Assembly (NCBI RefSeq): GCF_000973725.1
Contig: NZ_CP009621.1
Location: 2,632,001-2,696,000, forward strand
DNA length: 64,000 nucleotides
From: Pontibacter korlensis
GTDB taxonomy: Bacteria > Bacteroidota > Bacteroidia > Cytophagales > Hymenobacteraceae
Reading direction: 5' to 3'
Shown: piece by piece, positions 43,112-52,525 of the stretch
How positions within the stretch are numbered: the first letter of the stretch is position 1
How the letters are laid out: each line of letters opens with the position of its first letter
Notes under the pieces: generated by a model
Seen by the model: only the letters and a program-made list of their open reading frames with translations
Told to the model about the DNA's origin: nothing
Database searches by the model: none
Made by a program: the position numbers and the translations under genes

Positions 43112-46100
43112 ATGAACATCATAAGAAACCTAAAGATCAGGGATAAGCTATTGCTACTGCTTTCCCTGTTGCTATTCCCGCTCATTTACTTTATAGCTAC
43201 AACAGTAGTACAGGAGCTGGAAAAAAATGAGGAACTAAAACATGAGGTTTATCAACTCGAAGAGTCAGAAAGGATTTCTAACCTCATACACGCTTTCCAA
43301 AGAGAAAGAGCACGCACACTGGCTGTGGCTGAAGGAGACTCCTCTTTTTTATCGGAAGCTAAGAGAAGCCAAAATCTGACGGATATAGAGCAAAGAAAGC
43401 TTGTAGCCTTTCTCGAAGCTTCAGGAAAGACTGTGCCGGAACTTGCACAGCTCAGTGAGTTACCGAAGTATCGTAGAGCCTTGGGGCAGAACAAGCTGGA
43501 TATAGAGGAATACAGAAACTATTCTACTGAGGTAATTACCAGCCTTCTAAAAAGTATAGATGCCAACACAACAGGTATAGATAACATGCAGATTGCTTTG
43601 CAGCTGCACAGCTTCAGGCTGATGACAGATGCAAAGGTGCAGCTTGGCAGGATAAGAACTTGGGTGGTTAGGGGCACTGTGGGAGGTGGCTTCTCTTACA
43701 AGGATTATGCTGCATTAGCTGTTATAGAAAGCATGTATCATAAGTCTCTTGCAGATGTACAGTCACTTATAGATCAGGAGACCATAGATGAGCTACAGAA
43801 GGTAACTTCTTCTGAAAGTTATGCCAGGTCAAATGCTTTATTACAGGCCGTCGAAAACAAGCCAAACCTAGACCTTTCCAGCTATAACTCAACTGCCGTT
43901 TTTAATGACTTCTCCCAAAGCATTGAAGGCCTGCGAAATGTAGAAACACTGCTGATAAATAAGGTAAGGCAAAGAGTGCAGGCAGAAAGCGAGGAGAAGC
44001 AGAAGAACGTAATGCTTCTGATAGGTGGTTCAGTCATCATTTTTAGCCTTGTTTTCCTGCTAGCCTTCTATATCATAAACCTTGTTTCCAGTTCATTATC
44101 CAGCCTAAAAACAGCTGCAGACAGAATTCGTTTAGGAGCCACAGACGTTGCGATCAATATTGACAACAAAGATGAGATTGGGAGCCTTGCTTCTTCCTTT
44201 CAGGGTGTAGTGGAAAGAAACATTTCCCTTTCGAGAGTGGCCAAAGCCATTGGCGAGGGAAATTATAATGTGGAAGTTGAGGCACAAAGCAGCGATGATA
44301 TGCTCGGCATGTCTATACGCGACATGAGAGATAACCTGCGTGCCTTTACCACAGATAACAATAACCGCAACTGGATATTAACAGGTATTTCCGAACTGAG
44401 TAACCTGGTAAGCGGGGAGAACTCCATCGATAAGGTAGCGGAGAAAGCTGTCAAATACCTATGCGATTATACTAATTCAGAGGCAGGGGTATTATACCTG
44501 CATAACGACAATGGTGTGCTGGAGCCAGCAGCCAACTATGGTGTACAGTATACCAAAGAGCAGTTGCCGTCTTTTAATGTAGGCACAGGTAAAGTTGGAG
44601 AGGCCGTAAGTGAGCGAAAAGTAAAGCTACTGGAAGGTGTGCCTGATGAGTATATGAAGGTAAGAACAGGTCTTACCGAGATTGAGCCTGCTTCTATCAT
44701 CATTCTGCCGCTGTACTTTGCCAACAACATGGTAGGGGCGCTGGAGCTGTGCTCTCGCCAGCCCTACACAGAGTTGCATCAAAAGTTCTTTGATACAGCC
44801 TCTGAAAGAGTGTCGGTTGTTATACATACCCTGAAAGCGCATCTGCAAACGCAGGAACTACTGTACGAAACGCAGAACCAGGCCGAGGAGCTGGAAACGC
44901 AGCAGGAGGAGCTGCGCCAGCTGAATGCTGAGCTGAAGGCTTCGGAGGAGGAGCTGCGTGTTAACCAGGAAGAACTTCAGGAGAAGAATTCGGAGCTGGA
45001 AGAAAAAGCGCAGTTACTGGAGGAGCAATACGAAGCCGTTAGAGTTAAAAACAAAGCGCTGGAAGATGCCCGTGAAGCTATCGAGTTGAAAATACAGCAG
45101 GTAGAGACGGTGAGCAAGTATAAGAGCGACTTTTTGGCCAACATGAGTCATGAGTTACGTACGCCGCTCAATAGTATCCTGATCCTTTCGAGGCTTCTAG
45201 CTGATAATGTAGAGAACACGCTTTCTACGAAGCAGATCGACCACGCTCATATCATTCATAAATCTGGTAACGACCTGTTGAAGCTTATCAACGAAATTCT
45301 GGACCTGTCGAAGATTGAGTCAGGTATGGTGAAGCTGGAAACAGAGGAGATTAAGGTAGCTGATATCTCCATGGCGCCGATGTTCCGTGAGATGGCTGCC
45401 AAACGAAAAATCCGCTTCAGCGAAAACCATGCAGCAGATATTTTTGACACAATAGTTACTGACCGCTTCCGCCTCGAGCAGATTCTCAGAAACTTTATAG
45501 GCAACGCCATCAAGTTTACTGATGAGGGAGGCGAGGTTGAGCTGTCAGTATATCCGGTGCACCGCAGGCCAAACTTCAGATCAGAGAGATTGCGCGAACA
45601 GCAGGATATTATCGCCTTTGCTGTGCGTGATACTGGTATAGGTATACCTAAAGATAAACAGGAGCAGGTGTTCGATGCCTTCCAGCAGGCCGATACGTCC
45701 ACTACCAGAAAGTACGGTGGCACAGGGCTTGGCTTAACCATCAGTAAAGAACTCGCTACTTTGTTGGGCGGGGAGCTGATGCTGGAAAGTGAGCTTGGCG
45801 TGGGTAGTACCTTCACCTTATACTTGCCAAGGGTACCTCATACCGAAACCAGAAAAGAAGAGCCAGTACGAGCGAGCATGCCTGCACCTGAGAGCAAGGC
45901 CGAAACAATAAGCAATGTGTTTGAACGCATGGAGCAGGACGAGAAGAAGAACATTTCGGTGCTTATTGTGGAAGACGACAAAGGCTTTAGCGATATACTG
46001 GCTGACTTTGCCACAGCCAAGAACTTTAAGGTGCACCAGGCTTACACTGGGCAGGATGGTATGCGCCTGGCACGCCAGGAAAAACCGGATGCTATGCTGC

Positions 46101-47122
46101 TCGACATACACTTGCCGGATACTACTGGTTGGGACATCCTGAAAGAGATTAGGGCAGACAAAGACCTGCGCCACACAAACGTGCATGTAATGTCGGCTTA
46201 TGATAAGGAGGTAATCGGTGAGTTTGCCGATAATGAAGAGTACTTGCCTAAGCCTGTAACGTTAGAAATGTTGAACAAGGCATTCACGTCTATCTCTACC
46301 ACTTCCGGGACCTTTATCGAAAATATTCTGATCGTAGAGGACAACGAGATAGAAAACAAGGCAGTGGCAGAGCTGTTGCTTGCACATGGGCTAAAGTCTA
46401 CATCTGCTTATTCTGCCGAAGAAGCTGAGCAAGTGCTGGCCAAGCAAAAAGTCGATTGTATCATCCTGGACCTTAACCTGCCAGGCATGAAGGGATATGA
46501 CTGGATGAAGAAAGTGAAATCTCAGCAGGGCCTTTCCGATATTCCAATCATCATCTACTCCGGCAAAGACCTGAGCGAAGAAGAGGAAGCAAAACTGAAG
46601 GAGTTTGCCAATACCATTATCATCAAAAATGAGTACTCTTACCTGCGCCTGCTGGACGAGGTACAGCTGTTCCTGCACAAGGTAGACCAGAAGCTGCCGC
46701 CAGGTAACGAATTTAAAATGAAGCTACATGTGCCGGAAGAAGTGCTTCGCTCTAAGAAAGTGCTGTTGGTGGATGACGATGTACGCAATATCTACTCGTT
46801 GAGCAGCCTGCTTGAGCTGCATGGCATGCATGTGGTGACTGCCTACGATGGAAAAGAAGCACTGCAGAAGCTGGAGAATGATAAGGGCATTGATATGGTG
46901 CTGATGGATGTGATGATGCCGGAAATGGACGGAATTGAGGCGACAAAACGTATCAGGGCTGATTTACGTTTCAAGCATCTCCCAATCATTTCACTCACAG
47001 CGAAAGCCATGAAAGAAGACAGAGAGAAGTGCCTGAAAGCAGGTGCGTCTGATTATATACCTAAACCAGTAGATACGGAGAAATTACTTACCCTAATGCG
47101 GGTGTGGCTGTATGAAGCTTGA
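43112..47122 (+). CDS. Hybrid sensor histidine kinase with nitrate-type sensor and three receivers
   Basis: A 1336-residue membrane kinase: membrane helix (about 12-32); a periplasmic helical sensor of the NIT (nitrate/nitrite) type (about 45-295); second helix (about 300-325); two HAMP-like segments (about 325-440); a GAF-type domain (about 440-575); a long coiled coil with QQEELRQLNAELKASEEELR; histidine kinase core with H680 in SHELRTPLNS and ATP domain (to about 910); then three receiver domains with phospho-acceptor Asp residues D998, D1120 and D1266. It overlaps cheR by 11 bases. The ligand of the sensor is not proven. Confidence 0.9.
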   Translation: MNIIRNLKIRDKLLLLLSLLLFPLIYFIATTVVQELEKNEELKHEVYQLEESERISNLIHAFQRERARTLAVAEGDSSFLSEAKRSQNLTDIEQRKLVAFLEASGKTVPELAQLSELPKYRRALGQNKLDIEEYRNYSTEVITSLLKSIDANTTGIDNMQIALQLHSFRLMTDAKVQLGRIRTWVVRGTVGGGFSYKDYAALAVIESMYHKSLADVQSLIDQETIDELQKVTSSESYARSNALLQAVENKPNLDLSSYNSTAVFNDFSQSIEGLRNVETLLINKVRQRVQAESEEKQKNVMLLIGGSVIIFSLVFLLAFYIINLVSSSLSSLKTAADRIRLGATDVAINIDNKDEIGSLASSFQGVVERNISLSRVAKAIGEGNYNVEVEAQSSDDMLGMSIRDMRDNLRAFTTDNNNRNWILTGISELSNLVSGENSIDKVAEKAVKYLCDYTNSEAGVLYLHNDNGVLEPAANYGVQYTKEQLPSFNVGTGKVGEAVSERKVKLLEGVPDEYMKVRTGLTEIEPASIIILPLYFANNMVGALELCSRQPYTELHQKFFDTASERVSVVIHTLKAHLQTQELLYETQNQAEELETQQEELRQLNAELKASEEELRVNQEELQEKNSELEEKAQLLEEQYEAVRVKNKALEDAREAIELKIQQVETVSKYKSDFLANMSHELRTPLNSILILSRLLADNVENTLSTKQIDHAHIIHKSGNDLLKLINEILDLSKIESGMVKLETEEIKVADISMAPMFREMAAKRKIRFSENHAADIFDTIVTDRFRLEQILRNFIGNAIKFTDEGGEVELSVYPVHRRPNFRSERLREQQDIIAFAVRDTGIGIPKDKQEQVFDAFQQADTSTTRKYGGTGLGLTISKELATLLGGELMLESELGVGSTFTLYLPRVPHTETRKEEPVRASMPAPESKAETISNVFERMEQDEKKNISVLIVEDDKGFSDILADFATAKNFKVHQAYTGQDGMRLARQEKPDAMLLDIHLPDTTGWDILKEIRADKDLRHTNVHVMSAYDKEVIGEFADNEEYLPKPVTLEMLNKAFTSISTTSGTFIENILIVEDNEIENKAVAELLLAHGLKSTSAYSAEEAEQVLAKQKVDCIILDLNLPGMKGYDWMKKVKSQQGLSDIPIIIYSGKDLSEEEEAKLKEFANTIIIKNEYSYLRLLDEVQLFLHKVDQKLPPGNEFKMKLHVPEEVLRSKKVLLVDDDVRNIYSLSSLLELHGMHVVTAYDGKEALQKLENDKGIDMVLMDVMMPEMDGIEATKRIRADLRFKHLPIISLTAKAMKEDREKCLKAGASDYIPKPVDTEKLLTLMRVWLYEA

Positions 47123-47942
47123 GAACGAGGCACATTTTGAGCAGGAGGTTGAGGCGCTCATACAAGATATTCATACCCAGTATGGGTACGACTTTGGCGG
47201 ATATGCAAGAGCTTCGGTTTATAGAAGGATCAAGCGGTTTCTGGGTCAGAAAGGCCTGGCCTCTGTAGAAGAGCTGAGAGGTGCGCTGTTTGCTAACAGC
47301 TACTTTTTTGAGAACTTTCTGCAGGAGGTCACTGTGAACGTAACCGAGATGTTTCGCGACCCTGCGTTCTTTCTGTCGCTACGCGCTAATGTGCTGCCCA
47401 TACTTTCTACCTATCCCTACATTAAGATTTGGGATGCAGGCTGCTCGACCGGGGAAGAGCTTTTTTCGCTGGCCATTCTGCTGGAAGAGGAAGGACTGCT
47501 GGGCAGGACCAAGATTTATGCTACCGACATCAATCAAAAGGTACTGAAGCAGGCAAAAGAAGGTATATTCTCAGTCTCTAACATGGCGTCTTATACTGCA
47601 GGATATTATGCTGCAGGGGGTAAACGAGAGTTTTCAGGCTACTACCGGAGCAACTATGGAAACGTGAAGTTTGACTCATCTCTGGTGAAGAACGTGGTTT
47701 TTTACCCGCACAACCTGGCCACTGACTCCTCCTTCAATGAGTTTCACCTGATTCTGTGCCGCAATGTGCTCATTTACTTTAACCGTGAGCTGCAGGAGCG
47801 GGTTTATAGGTTATTTGATGAGAGTCTGGTAAGCCTGGGGTACCTGGCGCTGGGCAAGAAAGAGACTTTAGCTATGTCGAGCATCAGTACCAGCTATAAT
47901 ATTGTAGACAAGAGTAATCGCATATACCGTAAGGCAAGCTGA
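47112..47942 (+). CDS. cheR: CheR-type protein-glutamate methyltransferase
   Basis: A 276-residue methyltransferase. The N-terminal helical part (about 1-90) resembles the CheR N domain with VNVTEMFRDPAFF; the SAM-binding motif is IWDAGCSTGEELFSLA (about residues 107-122), then TDINQKVLKQA, and the catalytic region LILCRNVLIYFNREL. CheR adds methyl groups to glutamates of chemoreceptors with SAM. Here no chemoreceptor or CheA/CheW gene is beside it, and it is fused transcriptionally to a hybrid kinase and CheB, so the target may be the adjacent kinase. It overlaps both neighbours (11 bases and 1 base). Confidence 0.92.
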   Translation: MKLENEAHFEQEVEALIQDIHTQYGYDFGGYARASVYRRIKRFLGQKGLASVEELRGALFANSYFFENFLQEVTVNVTEMFRDPAFFLSLRANVLPILSTYPYIKIWDAGCSTGEELFSLAILLEEEGLLGRTKIYATDINQKVLKQAKEGIFSVSNMASYTAGYYAAGGKREFSGYYRSNYGNVKFDSSLVKNVVFYPHNLATDSSFNEFHLILCRNVLIYFNRELQERVYRLFDESLVSLGYLALGKKETLAMSSISTSYNIVDKSNRIYRKAS

Positions 47943-48508
47943 TGATAAAATCGTCGAAGATTGTAGTAATGGGAGGGTCTTGGGGAGGCCTGCAAGCATC
48001 ACTATCTGTTCTGAAAGAGCTACCTGCCACTTATCCTATTCCTATTGTGCTGGTGTTGCACCGCCTGCGCAATTTCGAAGGTAGCCTGCCGGAGCTGTAC
48101 GACAGCAAAACCTTACTTAAAGCCGTGGAGGTGGATGAGAAGGAGGAGGCTCTGCCTGGGCACGTATACTTGGCTCCCTCTAATTACCATGTGCTGCTCG
48201 AGAAGGACCAAACGTTTTCGCTGGACGATTCTGAGCTGGAAAATTACTCCAGGCCAGCCATAGATGTTACCTTTACAAGTGCTGCCGATGTGTATGGCAG
48301 CAACACCATAGGTATTTTGCTAAGTGGAGCCAGCCGCGATGGCAGTGCAGGCCTAAAGTATATCTCCGACAGGGGAGGGACTGTAGTGGTGCAGGACCCA
48401 GCAGAAGCCGAATTAGACACCATGCCACTAGCAGCCATCGATCAAGTTCCTGATGGAGAAATTATGAATTTAGAGCAAATTCAAGCATATTTACTTTCCT
48501 TGACATGA
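47942..48508 (+). CDS. cheB: CheB-type protein-glutamate methylesterase, catalytic domain only
   Basis: A 188-residue protein. The catalytic triad is in place: Ser13 in GGSWGG, His40 in VLVLHRL and Asp133 in GASRDGSAGL, with spacing 27 and 120 residues, close to that of enteric CheB (26 and 122). The N-terminal receiver domain of canonical CheB is missing, so activity must be controlled by other means, perhaps by the receiver-bearing neighbours. Overlaps of 1 base with cheR and 4 bases (ATGA) with the downstream gene point to tight translational coupling. Confidence 0.92.
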   Translation: MIKSSKIVVMGGSWGGLQASLSVLKELPATYPIPIVLVLHRLRNFEGSLPELYDSKTLLKAVEVDEKEEALPGHVYLAPSNYHVLLEKDQTFSLDDSELENYSRPAIDVTFTSAADVYGSNTIGILLSGASRDGSAGLKYISDRGGTVVVQDPAEAELDTMPLAAIDQVPDGEIMNLEQIQAYLLSLT

Positions 48509-49710
48509 TCATAGACCCACAACCTAACATACCTGCTTTGGCGTCTGACGTGCATCCGGTAAAGATCCTCCTGGTGGATGACAAGGCCGAGAACCTTGTG
48601 AGTCTGGAGAGCCTGCTTGCTAAGGAAGATGAGAATATCTCTTACCTGTTTGCTAACTCCGGTGAAGAGGCCCTGAAAATTGCCCTACAAGAGGAGCTTG
48701 CTCTAATTATGCTGGATGTGCAGATGCCCGGCATGAACGGCTATGAGGTGGCCCGCTACCTGCGCGATATCTCTAAAACCAGGGATATTCCCATCATTTT
48801 TGTAACGGCCATCGATAAGCAGGATGTGCATGTGATTGAAGGCTTTGAGGCAGGTGCCGTAGATTTCCTGTTCAAGCCTTTGCACCCATACATTACCAAA
48901 GCCAAAGTATCCACTTTCGTTAAGTTTTACCAGCAAAAGAAAGAGCTGGAGAAAGTAAATAAGCTTGCTCTGGAAGTAAACGAAGAGCTTGAGGAGCGGG
49001 TAAAAGAGCGCACCAAAGAGCTTACCAGGGTAAATAAGGACCTGGACAACTTCGTATACACAGCCTCCCACGATCTTAAAGCTCCGATCAACAACATAGA
49101 GGGCCTGATGGTAGCCCTGCGCGAAACTATGCAGGAGAAACAGCTGGACCAGGAGGAAGTGGTGCCGCTTATGGATATGATCAGCGGTGCTATCGGCCGG
49201 TTTAAGCTTGCCTTACAAGACCTGACGGAAGTAGCGAAGGTACAGTACGAAGAAGCTGTCAATCAGGAAAGCATCAGCTTTAAAGAGGTGCTGGAAGATG
49301 TAAAACTGAACATCAAAGATCTGATTGCGAAGTATGACGCTGATGTAGTGGATGACTTCTCTAAAGCACCGGATGCTGTTTTCTCAAGAAAGAACCTGCG
49401 CAGTATACTTTACAACCTTGTGTCTAACGCTATTAAGTATAGCTCCCCGGAAAGAAAGCCTGAGGTAAAAGTCTCTACGAAATTAGTGGATGGTTATACC
49501 TTGCTCACGGTTCGGGATAACGGGCTTGGCCTCAGAAAACAAGATCAGCAGAAAGTGTTTGGCATGTTTAAGCGCCTGCACGCACACGTAGAAGGAACAG
49601 GCGTAGGACTGGCTATTGTGAAAAGAATTGTGGAGAACTGTGACGGGCGGATAGAATTTGAGAGTGAGCTAGGGAAAGGTACCGTATTTAACGTATACCT
49701 GAAGAATTAA
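48505..49710 (+). CDS. Response regulator-histidine kinase fusion
   Basis: A 401-residue protein: N-terminal receiver domain with phospho-acceptor D71 (ALIMLDVQMPGMNG) and VTAIDKQD/LFKPL ending segments; a short coiled coil (EELEERVKERTKEL, about 155-180); then histidine kinase with H189 (SHDLKAPINNIEG) and ATP-binding domain with SNAIKYSS and DNGLGL / GTGVGLAIVKRI motifs. It lacks membrane helices, so it is cytoplasmic. It lies directly after cheB with a 4-base overlap, the last clearly linked member of the signalling operon. Confidence 0.91.
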   Translation: MIIDPQPNIPALASDVHPVKILLVDDKAENLVSLESLLAKEDENISYLFANSGEEALKIALQEELALIMLDVQMPGMNGYEVARYLRDISKTRDIPIIFVTAIDKQDVHVIEGFEAGAVDFLFKPLHPYITKAKVSTFVKFYQQKKELEKVNKLALEVNEELEERVKERTKELTRVNKDLDNFVYTASHDLKAPINNIEGLMVALRETMQEKQLDQEEVVPLMDMISGAIGRFKLALQDLTEVAKVQYEEAVNQESISFKEVLEDVKLNIKDLIAKYDADVVDDFSKAPDAVFSRKNLRSILYNLVSNAIKYSSPERKPEVKVSTKLVDGYTLLTVRDNGLGLRKQDQQKVFGMFKRLHAHVEGTGVGLAIVKRIVENCDGRIEFESELGKGTVFNVYLKN

Positions 49711-49776
49711 GCACACACTGTAGCCCTACAATTACCCAGCAATCTGACGAAGAGCTGGTACTGCAGCAATAAGACT

Positions 49777-50232
49777 ATGGAAGAACAAAATAAACGTGAC
49801 AAGCAGGCTATCCTGCAACTATATAACCAAGTACTACCTGCTCTGGCAGAGCACATCCACCGGAGCGTTACACCTGTAATATCCCTCTTCGACAACTTTA
49901 ACCTGGAGCGGCTCCTCGATACCTGGACAAAAGATCCTGCGTCAGATTCGTCAGTAGAAGTAAGCATCGAAAACGGCAACATTCAGCAGTTAGGGCTAAG
50001 GCTTAGGCTGGAAGGTTTCATGAAGCCGGGTGTGGAAGCCTTTGACCTGACAAAAGACCTCCTGTTTAAGCTGGAGCACGATAGCTATACTGTAGGGCCA
50101 GATAAGAACATAAGCTGGCTCGAAAAAGGATACCTGCAGCGTTGGGAAAATAATGAATATGAGATGGTAGCTTCCCGGTGGAGCGAAGAGCTGATCGACT
50201 TGCTGACAGAGCGCCTGGAAAAGCTAACTTAA
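49777..50232 (+). CDS. Hypothetical soluble protein downstream of the kinase operon
   Basis: A 151-residue protein without signal peptide or membrane helix, mostly helical at the ends with a beta-containing middle (VEVSIENGNIQQLGLRLRLEG). No family is recognised. It starts 66 bases after the receiver-kinase stop and ends 10 bases before the methyltransferase gene, so it may belong to the same or the following transcription unit. Confidence 0.65.
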   Translation: MEEQNKRDKQAILQLYNQVLPALAEHIHRSVTPVISLFDNFNLERLLDTWTKDPASDSSVEVSIENGNIQQLGLRLRLEGFMKPGVEAFDLTKDLLFKLEHDSYTVGPDKNISWLEKGYLQRWENNEYEMVASRWSEELIDLLTERLEKLT

Positions 50233-50242
50233 CTTTCCGACT

Positions 50243-50995
50243 ATGAAGTCGCCTGCTTTTGTTAAACCAGTTAGCTGGCTCTACGCACTGTTTTTAGTGC
50301 TGAGCCTTTCTGCTTGCAACTCCTGCCAGGCTCAGAAACAACCAAAGGAAGCGGGCGCTTATACTACAAAAACGCCACACCGCGACGGCATTGGCAAAGT
50401 ATACATGGGCCGTGAGATAGCTGGAGTCATGAGTGCCTCAGGAGGTGCCTGGCTGGAGCGGGACTCGCGGCAGGAGGAGGAAAATGTAGCCTTGGCCATA
50501 GAGCATATGGAGTTACTCCCTAATAGCGTTGTGGCTGACATTGGAGCTGGTACAGGTTACTATACCTTCCGTATCGCTCCCAAGGTGCCTGAAGGAAAAG
50601 TATACGCTGTAGATGTTCAGGATGCTTTTATCTCGGCGCTGAACAAAAGAAAGGAGCAGTTGGCGCTGTCAAATGTGGAGGTGGTAAAAGGCGGTAATCA
50701 GCGTATTAACCTGCCAGACAATACCCTCGATTTAGCCATCATGGTAGATGTATACCACGAGCTAGAGTATCCACAGGAAATGTTACAGGCTATACACAAG
50801 GCACTTAAACCAGGTGGTAAGTTACTACTGCTGGAGTACCGTGCCGAAGATCCCTCTATCCCCATCAAAGAATTACACAAAATGAGCACAAGCCAGATAA
50901 ATAAAGAACTTACCGTCAATGGCTATAGGCTCTACAAGCAAAATGGTTTTCTGCCGATACAACACTTCCTGATGTACCAAAAAGTAGCAGATTAA
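50243..50995 (+). CDS. Lipoprotein-like class I SAM methyltransferase
   Basis: A 250-residue protein. The C-terminal two thirds contain the class I motif VVADIGAGTGYYTFRIA (residues about 93-109), VYAVDVQ and LDLAIMVDVYHELEYP, a standard Rossmann methyltransferase. The N-terminus, however, is a clear lipoprotein signal: LYALFLVLSLSACNSCQ with lipobox LSAC. Export of a SAM-dependent enzyme is unexpected, since SAM is cytoplasmic; possibly the protein is tethered but its domain has a different ligand, or the signal is not used. The gene lies 10 bases after the preceding small unknown gene. Confidence 0.85.
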   Translation: MKSPAFVKPVSWLYALFLVLSLSACNSCQAQKQPKEAGAYTTKTPHRDGIGKVYMGREIAGVMSASGGAWLERDSRQEEENVALAIEHMELLPNSVVADIGAGTGYYTFRIAPKVPEGKVYAVDVQDAFISALNKRKEQLALSNVEVVKGGNQRINLPDNTLDLAIMVDVYHELEYPQEMLQAIHKALKPGGKLLLLEYRAEDPSIPIKELHKMSTSQINKELTVNGYRLYKQNGFLPIQHFLMYQKVAD

Positions 50996-51187
50996 CTGCT
51001 TTTATCTTTTCTTCTGGTACTGAGTACCACTCTCCTACGAGTCCGGTTACTCCATTTTGATAAATAATTTACAAAAATTATAAGTTTGATATTCAATTAG
51101 TTATTGGTTGTTAAAAAGAGGTTAAGCCGGAGTGGCATACATATTGTAAATCTACCCGATAGTTACGTGACTGATTAAAAACATTTT

Positions 51188-51766
51188 ATGAACACGTTTA
51201 TGAAAAAGGGAAAATACGTTTTCGGTTTGGTCTTTATAGTATCGATCTTACTGAACATACCAGGTATGGCACAAGATAGAAAGGTAAGCCCACAGGCTAA
51301 AGGTGCTGTAATTGGAGCTGCCACTGGTGCGGCTGCAGGTGCTATTATACATAAGCGCAACCGTGTGGTTGGCGGTGTAGTAGGTGGTGTTGTAGGAGGC
51401 GGTGCAGGCTATGCCATAGGCAAGCGCATCGACAATAAGAACAAAGCTGAGGAAGCAGAAAGAGCTGCAGAGGCGGAAAGAATAGCTGCAGCAAACAGAG
51501 CTGCCGAAGAAGCAAGAGCTGCAAGAACAGTGGCTGTAAGCAAGCCGGCTCCAAAAGCTACTCCAGCACGAAAGGCAGTTACTGCCAAGCGTGAAGCTGC
51601 TCCTGCTCAGCAGGCGTTGGTTGCTCAGAACCAGGTGGTGGTGCCTTATGCTGCCTACCAGGAGGTTCAGGACCCAATCATCAGCCTTGGCTATTTGCCT
51701 AACTTGTCTTTCGGAGTATCAAACACAGCATACCCTACTTCTGAGGTTAGAAGAAAAAGCTGGTAA
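51188..51766 (+). CDS. Exported glycine-zipper protein with Ala/Glu-rich region
   Basis: A 192-residue protein with an N-terminal signal peptide (MKKGKYVFGLVFIVSILLN, then IPGMAQ). A glycine-zipper region (AAAGAIIHKRNRVVGGVVGG and GGGAGYAIGKR, about residues 40-80) is typical of outer-membrane associated YMGG-like proteins. A highly charged, Ala/Glu/Arg-rich coiled segment follows (about 85-118), then a Ser/Pro/Ala-rich linker and a conserved-looking C-terminus. The start may be ATG 51188 or 51200. Function unknown; probably envelope-associated. Confidence 0.8.
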   Translation: MNTFMKKGKYVFGLVFIVSILLNIPGMAQDRKVSPQAKGAVIGAATGAAAGAIIHKRNRVVGGVVGGVVGGGAGYAIGKRIDNKNKAEEAERAAEAERIAAANRAAEEARAARTVAVSKPAPKATPARKAVTAKREAAPAQQALVAQNQVVVPYAAYQEVQDPIISLGYLPNLSFGVSNTAYPTSEVRRKSW

Positions 51767-51780
51767 CATCTTTACTGTTG

Positions 51781-51821
51781 TTCTGTAGCAGGTGCTGCAC
51801 GAAAGCAGCCTTGCTACAGAA
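51781..51821. other. Intergenic hairpin
   Basis: TTCTGTAGCA (51781-51790) pairs with TGCTACAGAA (51812-51821), with an inner GCTGC/GCAGC pair. No T tract follows, so it is not a clear terminator; it may protect the transcript or regulate the next gene. Confidence 0.6.
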
Positions 51822-51861
51822 ATTAACGACTCAGACATTCAAAGCATTAAAAATCAGACTT

Positions 51862-52317
51862 ATGAAACGCTATTTATATTTTCTGCTCTTTGCATCCTTA
51901 TTTACCGCCTGTACCCAGAAGGAAGATGCGGTAAGCGTGCAAAACCTTAATCAGGAATTTATTGGTGCCTGGAATAGTAATGACCCTGAAAAGGTGATTT
52001 CTTACCTGGCCGAGGACGTACAATTTATCCAGGGCGAAACGCACTTCAGAGGAAAGTCCGATGTGGCAAACAGATGGGTAAAAGATACCTACACTACTAT
52101 CAGCGATTTAAAGACTAACGTAGTGAGCAGCGGTACTGACAGTGAGATGGCATACGAGGCAGGTACATTTTCTGTAGATGTATTGTCTGAAGGGCCTGAT
52201 CAGCCAAACGGAATCGGCGAAGGTAACTTTATCCTGCTCTGGAAGAAAACCACTGAGGGCGATTGGAAGCTTAGCTATGCACAGCTGGAGGGGCTGCCGG
52301 TTCAGGTGAAGAATTAA
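51862..52317 (+). CDS. Lipoprotein with SnoaL/DUF4440-like (NTF2) domain
   Basis: A 151-residue protein starting at ATG 51862, giving a short lipoprotein signal (YLYFLLFASLFTAC; lipobox LFTAC, Cys about 18). The mature part has VQNLNQEFIGAWNSNDPEKVISYLAEDVQFI and FRGKSDVANRW, the opening pattern of the NTF2/SnoaL superfamily, and EGDWKLSYAQLEG at the end. Such proteins are often ligand-binding or lyase-like; activity here is unknown. A strong terminator follows 42 bases after the stop. Confidence 0.82.
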   Translation: MKRYLYFLLFASLFTACTQKEDAVSVQNLNQEFIGAWNSNDPEKVISYLAEDVQFIQGETHFRGKSDVANRWVKDTYTTISDLKTNVVSSGTDSEMAYEAGTFSVDVLSEGPDQPNGIGEGNFILLWKKTTEGDWKLSYAQLEGLPVQVKN

Positions 52318-52359
52318 CATGAAGAACGTAATACTTAGTTAGCAGCTTAAGCTGCATAC

Positions 52360-52401
52360 AAACAAAAAGCCAAGCAGGTACACCTGCTTGGCTTTTTGTT
52401 T
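52360..52401. terminator. Rho-independent terminator with 20-bp arms
   Basis: Perfect 20-bp arms (52360-52379 and 52382-52401) with a 2-base core, A-rich left and T-rich right ends. It lies between convergent genes. Confidence 0.92.
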
Positions 52402-52525
52402 TAGCTGCGCCTGCTTCTGCGTAAAGCAATAATGGTAAGTATAAACCTGCTGCCTTAGCACCACCAAAGCAGCAGGTTCTTTGGCTCTATACTTAATTAG
52501 AGTACAGTCGTTTCAGAATGTGTTC

